Assembly: GCA_023457135.1 (NCBI GenBank)
Contig: JAEWMO010000092.1
Coordinates: 1 to 17,931, forward strand
Direction of reading: 5' to 3'
Length of the DNA: 17,931 bases
From: Methanobacteriota archaeon
GTDB lineage: Archaea > Halobacteriota > Methanomicrobia > Methanomicrobiales > Methanoculleaceae
Shown in pieces: positions 7,211 to 14,300 of the stretch. Both the position numbers and the translations under genes were made by a program. Position 1 is the stretch's first letter. Every line of letters begins with the position of its first letter. The notes beneath the pieces are model-generated. The model did no database searches. It was not told the origin of the DNA and saw nothing but the letters and a program-made list of their open reading frames with translations.

Positions 7211-7993
7211 ATGACGAGATTGATGCGACTCCTGATCCTCACCCTGGTGATAGGGTGTGCGGCCCTCCTCTCCGGAGCGGTCGCCCAGGTGGTGTATGGC
7301 GGCGACCAGACCCCCGCCATGGCCGCGGCCGGGAACGAGACCAACGCGACAAACGTCACGATCGTCTCACCGGAGATGAATGCCAGCGTCGCCGCCGGGA
7401 ACGTGACCGTTGAGGTGAACGTCACGAACTTCACGCTTGTCGAGCCGACCGGCCAGGCGAACGCACCGGGCGAGGGCCACCTGCACTACTACCTGGACGC
7501 CGTGGTGCCGACGAACGCGAGCGCGCCTGCCATCCCGGAGACCGGGGGCTACGTCGTCTCGACAAACCTCTCCCACGTCTGGGAGAACGTGACGCCGGGC
7601 GAGCACAACCTCTCGGTCCAGCTGGTCAACAACGACCACACGCCGCTCATCCCGCTCGTCTTTGAGACGGTGAACGTCACCGTCGACGGAAACGCGACCG
7701 GGAACGCGACGATGCTGAACGTCACCGCAGCGGACTTCGAGTTCGACACGGGGACCATCACGGTCCCGGCGGGGGCGGAAGTGACCATACTCTTCAGCAA
7801 CCAGGACCAGGGCATCCCCCACAACATCGCGGTCTATGACACCTCCGCCCGGACAGAGCAGATCTTTGTCGGCGAGTTCATCACGGGGCCTGCCGAGACC
7901 ACCTACACCTTCACGGCACCGTCCGAACCCGGCACCTACTACTTCCAGTGCGACGCCCACCCCTTCATGAACGGCGACTTCATCGTGGAGTGA
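7211..7993 (+). CDS. Secreted DUF4399-like plus cupredoxin (blue copper) protein
   Basis: 260 residues. A Sec signal peptide (hydrophobic 5-22) ends near S-G-A-V-A-Q (residues 21-26). Residues ~45-158 form a beta domain with G-E-G-H90-L-H92-Y-Y-L-D and V-N-N-D-H-T-P-L-I-P, resembling DUF4399. Residues ~168-260 are a cupredoxin with the full type 1 copper set: H204 (GIPHN), C247 and H250 (FQCDAHP) and M253 (PFMNG). There are numerous N-x-T/S sequons. The protein should act outside the cell as a copper-binding electron carrier or copper scavenger, which is a family-level inference. Its cupredoxin closely resembles those of the two following genes, and its last third is nearly the same as the C-terminal half of the fusion protein at 8733. 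A strong TATA box and leaderless start support ATG 7211. Confidence 0.85.
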   Translation: MTRLMRLLILTLVIGCAALLSGAVAQVVYGGDQTPAMAAAGNETNATNVTIVSPEMNASVAAGNVTVEVNVTNFTLVEPTGQANAPGEGHLHYYLDAVVPTNASAPAIPETGGYVVSTNLSHVWENVTPGEHNLSVQLVNNDHTPLIPLVFETVNVTVDGNATGNATMLNVTAADFEFDTGTITVPAGAEVTILFSNQDQGIPHNIAVYDTSARTEQIFVGEFITGPAETTYTFTAPSEPGTYYFQCDAHPFMNGDFIVE

Positions 7994-7994
7994 T

Positions 7995-8036
7995 GCCGGA
8001 GCGTACCGGCATGCGAGGAGCGGGGCAACTCCGCTC
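7995..8036 (+). terminator. Two hairpins after the first cupredoxin gene
   Basis: GCCGG-AGCGTA-CCGGC (7995-8010) is followed by GAGCGG...CCGCTC (8018-8036), and then by a pyrimidine-rich tract (cccttttctcc). They lie directly after the stop codon. Confidence 0.5.
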
Positions 8037-8070
8037 TTCACAACCCTTTTCTCCAGTGCGGACCTCTCCG

Positions 8071-8088
8071 CGAGGATAAATATAAATA
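8071..8088 (+). promoter_or_regulatory. TATA promoter of the cupredoxin lipoprotein gene
   Basis: CGAGGATAAATATAAATA contains a TATA box centred near 8084, about 28 bases before ATG 8112. The ATG at 8091 is too close to the TATA box to be transcribed. The segment from here to the start codon is duplicated upstream of the gene at 10995. Confidence 0.7.
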
Positions 8089-8111
8089 ACATGTACAGGA
8101 TCGCCCCTCTC

Positions 8112-8582
8112 ATGAGACCCAATGCAGTCCTTCTCATGGCGCTCCTCATCGTGAGCGCCGGCATGCTGGTCGCGGGATGCACCGCGCCGGGTGGAGACGG
8201 CACTCAGCCGACCCCGACCGTGACCGAGACGCCGGCAGCAACAGCGACAACGGGCGTGACAACGGCAGCGACGACCGCAGCTGGTGGAGATAACGTGACA
8301 GTCGATATCGGCGCCGATAACATGGCGTTCGACACGGATACGATCATGGTGCCGGCGGGAGCGAACGTGACGATGTTCTTCGACAACCAGGACGACGGCA
8401 TCCCCCACAACGTCGCGGTCTACACGGACTCCTCGGCAGCCGAGGAGATCTTTGTGGGCGAGACCATCACCGGCCCGGAGACGATAACCTACACCTTCAC
8501 CGCTCCGGAGGAGCCGGGAACCTACTTCTTCCGCTGCGACGTCCACCCACAGCAGATGACCGGGGACTTCATCGTGGAGTGA
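8112..8582 (+). CDS. Cupredoxin-domain lipoprotein
   Basis: 156 residues. The N-terminus is a lipoprotein signal with lipobox L-V-A-G-C23, so the mature protein should be lipid-anchored on the outer face of the membrane. A Thr/Pro linker (residues ~28-58) leads to a cupredoxin domain (~60-156) with copper ligands H99 (GIPHN), C142, H145 (RCDVHP) and M149. The Cys-His-Met spacing here is C-x2-H-x3-M, one residue longer than the C-x2-H-x2-M of the two neighbouring cupredoxins, which may tune the copper site. I start at 8112 rather than at the upstream ATG 8091 because the TATA box is at 8078-8088 and the lipobox then sits at the normal position. The likely role is an anchored electron-transfer or copper-binding protein. 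Confidence 0.85.
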   Translation: MRPNAVLLMALLIVSAGMLVAGCTAPGGDGTQPTPTVTETPAATATTGVTTAATTAAGGDNVTVDIGADNMAFDTDTIMVPAGANVTMFFDNQDDGIPHNVAVYTDSSAAEEIFVGETITGPETITYTFTAPEEPGTYFFRCDVHPQQMTGDFIVE

Positions 8583-8598
8583 CCGGCCACCCATCAAC

Positions 8599-8630
8599 GG
8601 GAGATCCCCCGGCTCTCCCTCCTCTTCTCA
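8599..8630 (+). terminator. Hairpin plus pyrimidine tract after the lipoprotein gene
   Basis: GGGAGA (8599-8604) pairs with TCTCCC (8614-8619), followed by TCCTCTTCTC. Location 17 bases after the stop codon fits a terminator. Confidence 0.45.
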
Positions 8631-8732
8631 AGGAATCGTGTCGATGAAGGCCCCGCCTGAATCGTTGATCCGGAGTATGGCCGGTTGATCCAGCGCAACT
8701 GTTATCAACCTGAATGCCGTGTCCTGCCTCGC

Positions 8733-10826
8733 ATGACAAAAGTCATCCCTGTCATAGCATCCCTCTTCCTGATCCTCGCACTCGTTGCAGGTGCGGGGGC
8801 ACAGGTGATGGGATCGAGCAATTTCAGCGATGTCAATGAGAGTTCAAACCAGACGACCGGAAGCACGCAGAACATGAGCGGCAACGCGACGGATCTCACG
8901 AACGCCGGATCCCCGCTTGCCGCGATACTCGAAGGCAACGCGACCCGGACGAACCTGACGGTCTCGAACGTTACGGCCGAGATCGGCCTTGAACTCGTCG
9001 CGGAGAACTTCACCTCACCCCTTGCCCTCGCATCCCCGGACGACGGAACCGGACGGCTCTTCGTCGTGGACCAGGTCGGCGTGGTGAGGGTCGTCGACGC
9101 GAATGGAACCACGCTCCCCGAGCCGTTCCTGGACCTCAGTGAGAAGATGGTCCCGCTCCGGCCGACCTACGACGAGCGCGGCCTGCTCTCCATCGCGTTC
9201 CACCCGAACTTCTCGGAGAACGGCAAGGTCTATGCCTTCTACAGCGCACCCCTGCGCGAGGGGGCTCCCGAGGAGTGGAACTGCACCAACCACATCTCCG
9301 AGTTTGAGGTCGATCCCGAGAACCCGAACCGGGTGAACCTGACCTCCGAGAAGGTGCTGATGTACATCGACAAGCCCTACCATAACCACAACGGCGGCCA
9401 GCTCGCCTTCAGCCCCGCCGACGGCTACCTCTACGTGGCGCTCGGCGATGCCGGACGGGCAAACGACGTCGGGAACGGCCACACCCCCGGTATCGGGAAC
9501 GCCCAGGACCTCACGAAGATCTACGGCAAGATCCTCCGGATCGACGTGGACAACGTCACCGACGGGAACATGACGGTCCCGGGGAACGTGACCCCGGCGA
9601 TGAACCAGACCGATAACATGACTGTCAACCGGACCGCAAACCCGCCCGACCCGACCTGGACGACGTTTGCCGGCAGCCTCTACGGCATCCCCGCCGACAA
9701 CCCGTTCGCGGAGAACCAGACCGAGATCCTCGACGTCTATGCCTATGATTCCGTCCCGCCCGAGATCTACGCCTACGGGTTCCGGAACCCGGCCTACATG
9801 TCCTTTGACTCCGGCGGCGACAACGCGCTCTTTGTCGCCGACGCGGGCCAGAACCTCTTTGAGGAGGTGGACGTCGTCTACCGCGGCGGCAACTACGGCT
9901 GGAACATCCGGGAGGGCACATACTGCTTTGACCCGAACGCCACCACCGAACCGCCGGAATCCTGCAACACCACCGGACTCCTGGACGAGCCGCTGATCGG
10001 GCCGATCTTCGAGGGCGGCCGCGACTTCGGCATCGTCGTCGTCGGCGGCAACGTCTACCGCGGGACCGCGGCCCCGGAGCTCGACGGCAAGTACATCTTC
10101 GGCTACTGGAGCGACAGCCGGACGGTGGGGAACGGCACCCTCCTCGCCGCGACGCCCCCGGAGGGGTGGACCGCGCCGGAGTCCGCCGAGAACCTGACCG
10201 CTGAGGCGAACGCCATGTGGGAGGTCCAGGCGGTGAACATCACCGGCCAGGAGAACCTCGGCATGTTCCTGCGCGGGTTCGGCGAAGGCGCCGACGGCGA
10301 GCTCTATGTCCTGACCAACGATGTCGGCGGTCCCGACACCACCACCAGCACCGGCAGGGTCTGGAAGGTCGTGGCGCCCGACGGCGCCGGCCCCGTCCCG
10401 ACGGAGAACGTCACTCCGGGGGCGACGGAGAACGTCACTCCGGGGGCGACGGAGAACGTGACCCCGGCCGCCATGCCTCCTGTCGGGGGCCAGGCCGGGA
10501 ACATGACGCCGACCCCGACGGCCACGACGGCCGGGGGTGCCGTGACGGTGAACATCGGCGCCGATAACATGGCGTTTGACACGGAGACCATCACGGTGCC
10601 GGCGGGGGCGGAAGTGACGATGGTCTTTGACAACCAGGACGACGGCATCCCCCACAACGTCGCGGTCTACGACAGTTCTCTCCGGTCTGAGCAGATCTTT
10701 GTCGGGGAGATCATCACCGGGCCTGCCGAGACCACCTACACCTTCACGGCCCCGTCCGAACCCGGGACCTACTACTTCCAGTGCGACGTGCATCCCTCCA
10801 TGAACGGCGATTTCGTCGTCGAGTGA
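8733..10826 (+). CDS. Secreted glucose/sorbosone dehydrogenase-type beta-propeller fused to a cupredoxin
   Basis: 697 residues. A signal peptide (1-23, ending A-G-A-Q) is followed by a sequon-rich spacer (~25-80). Residues ~84-548 are a GSDH/PQQ-sugar-dehydrogenase-like propeller: LALASPDDGTGRLFVVDQVG, DERGLLSIAFHPNF, H219-N-G-G-Q-L-A-F-S-P-A-D-G-Y-L-Y-V-A-L-G-D (219-239), YGKILRID, YGFRNPAYMSFD, GGNYGWNIREG and DGKYIFGYWSD. A sequon-rich insertion (~272-305) interrupts the propeller. After a TENVTPGA linker (557-577) comes a cupredoxin (~603-697) with H641, C684, H687 and M690. The family suggests oxidation of a sugar or other alcohol with electrons passed to the attached copper centre; I infer this as extracellular electron transfer. 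Methanogens are not known to make PQQ, so the cofactor and even catalysis are uncertain. The start at 8733 gives the signal peptide; the frame opens upstream at a TTG that I do not use. Confidence 0.85.
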   Translation: MTKVIPVIASLFLILALVAGAGAQVMGSSNFSDVNESSNQTTGSTQNMSGNATDLTNAGSPLAAILEGNATRTNLTVSNVTAEIGLELVAENFTSPLALASPDDGTGRLFVVDQVGVVRVVDANGTTLPEPFLDLSEKMVPLRPTYDERGLLSIAFHPNFSENGKVYAFYSAPLREGAPEEWNCTNHISEFEVDPENPNRVNLTSEKVLMYIDKPYHNHNGGQLAFSPADGYLYVALGDAGRANDVGNGHTPGIGNAQDLTKIYGKILRIDVDNVTDGNMTVPGNVTPAMNQTDNMTVNRTANPPDPTWTTFAGSLYGIPADNPFAENQTEILDVYAYDSVPPEIYAYGFRNPAYMSFDSGGDNALFVADAGQNLFEEVDVVYRGGNYGWNIREGTYCFDPNATTEPPESCNTTGLLDEPLIGPIFEGGRDFGIVVVGGNVYRGTAAPELDGKYIFGYWSDSRTVGNGTLLAATPPEGWTAPESAENLTAEANAMWEVQAVNITGQENLGMFLRGFGEGADGELYVLTNDVGGPDTTTSTGRVWKVVAPDGAGPVPTENVTPGATENVTPGATENVTPAAMPPVGGQAGNMTPTPTATTAGGAVTVNIGADNMAFDTETITVPAGAEVTMVFDNQDDGIPHNVAVYDSSLRSEQIFVGEIITGPAETTYTFTAPSEPGTYYFQCDVHPSMNGDFVVE
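10401..10472 (+). repeat. 24-bp tandem repeats coding for TENVTPGA
   Basis: Units 10401-10424 and 10425-10448 are identical; a third, 10449-10472, is diverged at its end. They form a glycosylatable hinge between the propeller and the cupredoxin, and share the T-x-N-V-T-P-x-x plan and 24-bp length of the repeat at 4-51. Confidence 0.85.
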
Positions 10827-10833
10827 TGCAGCA

Positions 10834-10862
10834 GAGGATGGGGGCACCCCCTCTCCTCTTTC
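10834..10862 (+). terminator. Hairpin terminator after the propeller-cupredoxin gene
   Basis: GAGGA-t-GGGGG-CA-CCCCC-tc-TCCTC forms a strong stem eight bases after the stop codon and is followed by a short T run and C's. Confidence 0.6.
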
Positions 10863-10960
10863 CCGTGCGGATCGTTCCTCTTTTGCGGCATCCGGGAGCT
10901 TGGATGCCGGACCCTTGCCCTCTTCGGGCCGGGCGTATGGCCGGGAACTGCGGCTGGAAA

Positions 10961-10971
10961 AATTATAAATA
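10961..10971 (+). promoter_or_regulatory. TATA promoter of the small lipoprotein gene
   Basis: AATTATAAATA is centred about 28 bases before ATG 10995. From 10965 to the first codons the sequence aligns without gaps to 8082-8120 (30 of 39 bases identical by eye), showing it is a duplicate of the cupredoxin lipoprotein promoter. Confidence 0.7.
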
Positions 10972-10994
10972 TCATGTCTGTGATGGCCCCTCCC

Positions 10995-11222
10995 ATGAGG
11001 CCAATCCTGGTACTTCTGGTGGCGCTCTTCCTCTTGAGCGTCGGTGTACTGGCTGCAGGATGCACGATGCCGTCGGGGGACGGCATTCTGCCGACTCCCA
11101 CGGAGACGGCGGCGACACCGGCGGAGACCATGTCGCCTGACGTCACGGAGACGATGACGCCACCGCTGGCGACACCGACCGACGGCGAGATGAACACAAC
11201 AGGACTGGGATCCGCATACTGA
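10995..11222 (+). CDS. Small lipoprotein, domain-less paralogue of the cupredoxin lipoprotein
   Basis: 75 residues. Signal and lipobox (V-L-A-A-G-C23) are followed by T-M-P-S-G-D-G and a Thr/Pro/Glu-rich tail ending M-N-T-T-G-L-G-S-A-Y. The signal, the cysteine position and the C-T-x-P-x-G-D-G segment match the lipoprotein at 8112, but there is no cupredoxin domain and the frame simply stops after the linker. No copper-domain remnant follows. It is either a truncated duplicate or a genuine short lipid-anchored glycopeptide. The start at 10995 is chosen over ATG 10974 because of the TATA position and the exact match to the paralogue's start. Expression is plausible since the promoter is intact. 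Confidence 0.65.
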   Translation: MRPILVLLVALFLLSVGVLAAGCTMPSGDGILPTPTETAATPAETMSPDVTETMTPPLATPTDGEMNTTGLGSAY

Positions 11223-11255
11223 TCCGGCCCGACTGTTGAGATAATCGTGGACCTG

Positions 11256-11318
11256 ATGCCCGGCATCTCTTCTCGTGCAGGTCTCCGCGGAACGCGCGGA
11301 GATTCCTGCGCCGGGCAT
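11256..11318. terminator. Compound 22-bp stem-loop between convergent genes
   Basis: The outer arm ATGCCCGGC (11256-11264) pairs with GCCGGGCAT (11310-11318). The middle arm GCAGG (11277-11281) pairs with CCTGC (11305-11309). The inner arm TCTCCGCG (11282-11289) pairs with CGCGGAGA (11295-11302) around a five-base loop. Only a 12-base bulge on one side and a TT on the other interrupt the stem. It lies between convergent genes and may stop both transcripts. Confidence 0.55.
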
Positions 11319-11336
11319 TCCCGCGACTGCAGCGTC

Positions 11337-11343
11337 AAAAAAA
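11337..11343 (-). terminator. U7 terminator of the large surface protein gene
   Basis: Read on the minus strand, seven T's follow the TAA stop codon at 11351 after seven bases, a standard archaeal terminator. Confidence 0.6.
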
Positions 11344-11350
11344 GGTAGGG

Positions 11351-14300
11351 TTAGTGTTTCCTTCTCGCCCAGAGGAGGAAGGCCAGCGGGGCGAGGAGAG
11401 GCGCGTAGACGAGCGGTGCCGACTGGGCCAGCGCCGATGCGGTGGTCGGTGCCGTCGTCGCCTCGGTGGTCATGTTCGCGGTCTCGTTGACCGTGACGTT
11501 CATCTCTTCACCGGCCGTGGTGTTGGTCTCCTCGCCGGTCGTGGTGGAGTTGGTATCCCCGATGGGGGTCACGCTCGCCGGCGCCACCGTGATGGCGAAG
11601 ATGGAGAACCCGGGCGTGGTTGCCTGGAACCGGTAGTTCCCGTTCTCCTGGCCGAGGGCCATGGTGTCCAGGATCTGCCAGCCGCCGTCGGCGTAGCGCA
11701 TGAGCCTGACATCCCCGGCGGTCGCGTTGCGTGCCTCAAGCCAGTCGGCGGGGACGGTGAAGAGTATCGTCCCGTTGCTGATGCTCTGCGGGTTTGCCCA
11801 GTTGAGCGTGATGCTGACGTACTCGTAGACCTCACCGATGGGGGGCTGCGCCGCAGCGGGGCGGGATGCCTCTTTGACGGTCACCATCAGCATCGGGACG
11901 GTCTCGGTTGCCGTGACGGCAACGCTGCTGACCGACGAGACGCTGATATCCGAGTAGGTGAACGTCTCGCCGCTCCTCAGGTTCTCACGCACTCCTGCAG
12001 AGAACGTGGGGGCGCTGCTCCCGCCACCGCCGCCGCTGCTCCCGGGGGTCGGGGTGGGTTCGGGTACGGCGGTTGCCGAGACGGTGACCGCGGCGGTCGC
12101 CTCTGCGTCGCCTGCAGATGCCGTTACGTCCGTGGTGCCTTCGGCGAAGGCCGCAAAGAGCCCGGCACGGTCGATCGTGCCGATGTCCGGGTCGGAGGAC
12201 GACCACGTGACGCTGATCCAGTCCATCTGGTTGTCGCGCTGGTCAAAGACGGTCGCCGTGAACTGCCGGGTCTCTCCGGGCAGAACCGTGGCCGTGGCCG
12301 GTTCGATCTCGATGCTGGTCGGGACCGGTGGGAGTTCGACGGTCACCGTCGCGGTCCCGGTCTCGTTTTCGGCCGTTGCGGTGATGGTCGCCGTGCCTTC
12401 GGCAAGCGCGCTGAAGAGTCCGCCGGCATCGATGGTCCCGACGGCCTCATCGCTGATCGTCCATGTCACTACCGCGTCGGATGTCTCGTTGCCCTCCGGG
12501 TCATAGACGGTCGCGGTGAACTGCCGGGAGCCCCCGACATCCAGGGTGATCGTCGACGGAGAGACAACAACTCCCGAGGAGAGCGTGGCGACTGTTACCT
12601 CCGCCGTCCCGGTCACGCTCTCTGCCGTTGCGGTGACGGTCGCCGTCCCGTCGGCAAGCGCGGAGAAGAGCCCATCGGCATCGATGGTCCCGACGGTCTC
12701 GTCGCTGCTCGTCCAGGCGATCTCAACGCCGGTCATTTCGGCACCGAACTGGTCGAAAGCGGTCGCGGTGAACTGCTGTGTCTCACCGGAGCCGAGGGTG
12801 ATCGCCGAGGGTGCGACGACGATGCCGGCGAGGGCCGGTTCTCCGTTGTTGACCGTGACGTCCGCCGTCGCGGTGATGTTCTCTACCGTTGCGGTGACGG
12901 TGGCCGTGCCTTCGGCAAGCGCGGAGAAGACTCCGTCTGCATCGATCGTGCCGACGGTCTCATCGCTGCTCGTCCAGTTGACCGCAACGCCGTTCATGAC
13001 GTTGCCGTCCTGGTCGCGAGCGGTCACCATGAACCGCTGGGTATCGCCGACAACGATGGTGGCCCCGGTCGGTGTGATCTGGATGCTGTCCAGGACCGGC
13101 TCAGCCGGCGCTTCGACAGTGACGGTAGCCGATCCGGTCACGTTGCCTGCCGTTGCCGTGACATCTGCCGTGCCCGCGGCGATGGCGGTGAAGACACCCT
13201 CCGCATCGATGGTGCCGACGGCCTCGTCGCTGCTCGTCCAGGCGATCTCAACGCCGGTCATGGCGCTGCCGAACTGGTCGAGAGCGGTTGCCGTGAACTG
13301 TTCCGTCTCGTTGATCGCGAGGGTGGCCGTGGCGGGTTCGACCGCGATGCTGGTCAGGACCGTTTCTTCGGCACTGACGGTGACGGTTGCGGTTTCGGTT
13401 GCGTTACCCGCCGTTGCCGTGATGTCTACCGTGCCCTCAGCATGAGCGGTGAAGACACCCTCTGCATCGATGGTGCCGACGGTCTCGTCGCTGCTCGTCC
13501 AGGTGACTGCAGTTTCCGGCAGTTCCTCGTCGAACTGGTCAAAGACGGTCGCGGAGAACTCTACTGTCTCGTTGACCTCGACGGTGACCGTGGGCGGCGT
13601 GATCTCGATGCGCGTCGCCACCGGGTCGATCGGCATCTCACCGTTGACGGTGACGGTCGCCTCTGCGGAGATCTCACCTGCCGACGCGGTGACGGTCGCC
13701 GTGCCCTCGGCGATGGCGGTGAAGACACCCTCCGCATCGATCGTCCCGACGGCCTCGTCGCTGCTTGTCCAGTCGATCGCAACGTCGGTCATCTCGCTGC
13801 CGTCCTGGTCAAGAACGGTTGCCTCGAACGCCTGGGTGGCGCCGACCGCAAGGGTGGCCGTGAGCGGTGTGATCTCGACGGTCGTCGGTACCGGATCGAC
13901 CGGTGCTGCTGCAGGGTCATAGACGAACATGTAGAGGTTCGAGTTCGGGCTCATGCCCCGCTGCCAGGCGATCGTGTTGCCGCTCGCCGCAGGATAGAGC
14001 TGTTCGTCGTTGACGTCCCCGGGCACAAACACGGACAGTTCCTCGCCTCCGGCGAGGTCGTACATGTAGATGCTCCGCCGACCGCCGTCCCGCATGTCCT
14101 CCCAGGCGATGAGGTTCTCGCTGATTGACGGTGAGACCTGATAACCGGAGTCGTTGGTGATCCGCTGTTCGCCGCCGGACGGGTTGGCGAGATCGGTCAT
14201 GTAGATCTCAGGGTTCCCCGACCCGTGCCGGTAATCTTCCCAGGCGATGAGGCTTCCGGAGAGCGAGGGCCAGGACTGAATTGCCTGGATCGTGGTTACC

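Noticed and set aside
9015..11318. 767-codon minus-strand open frame opposite the propeller-cupredoxin gene
   Set aside because: It crosses the promoter and hairpins of the small lipoprotein gene and has no domain; a shadow frame.
12070..13888. Regular repeats as a CRISPR array
   Set aside because: The repeats are about 260 bp, in frame and code for Ig-like domains; there are no short repeats with unique spacers.
11354..14128. 924-codon plus-strand open frame opposite the large surface protein
   Set aside because: The translation is Arg/Gly/Asp-rich with repeats mirroring the BIG2 array; the minus-strand protein has signal peptide, domains and terminator.
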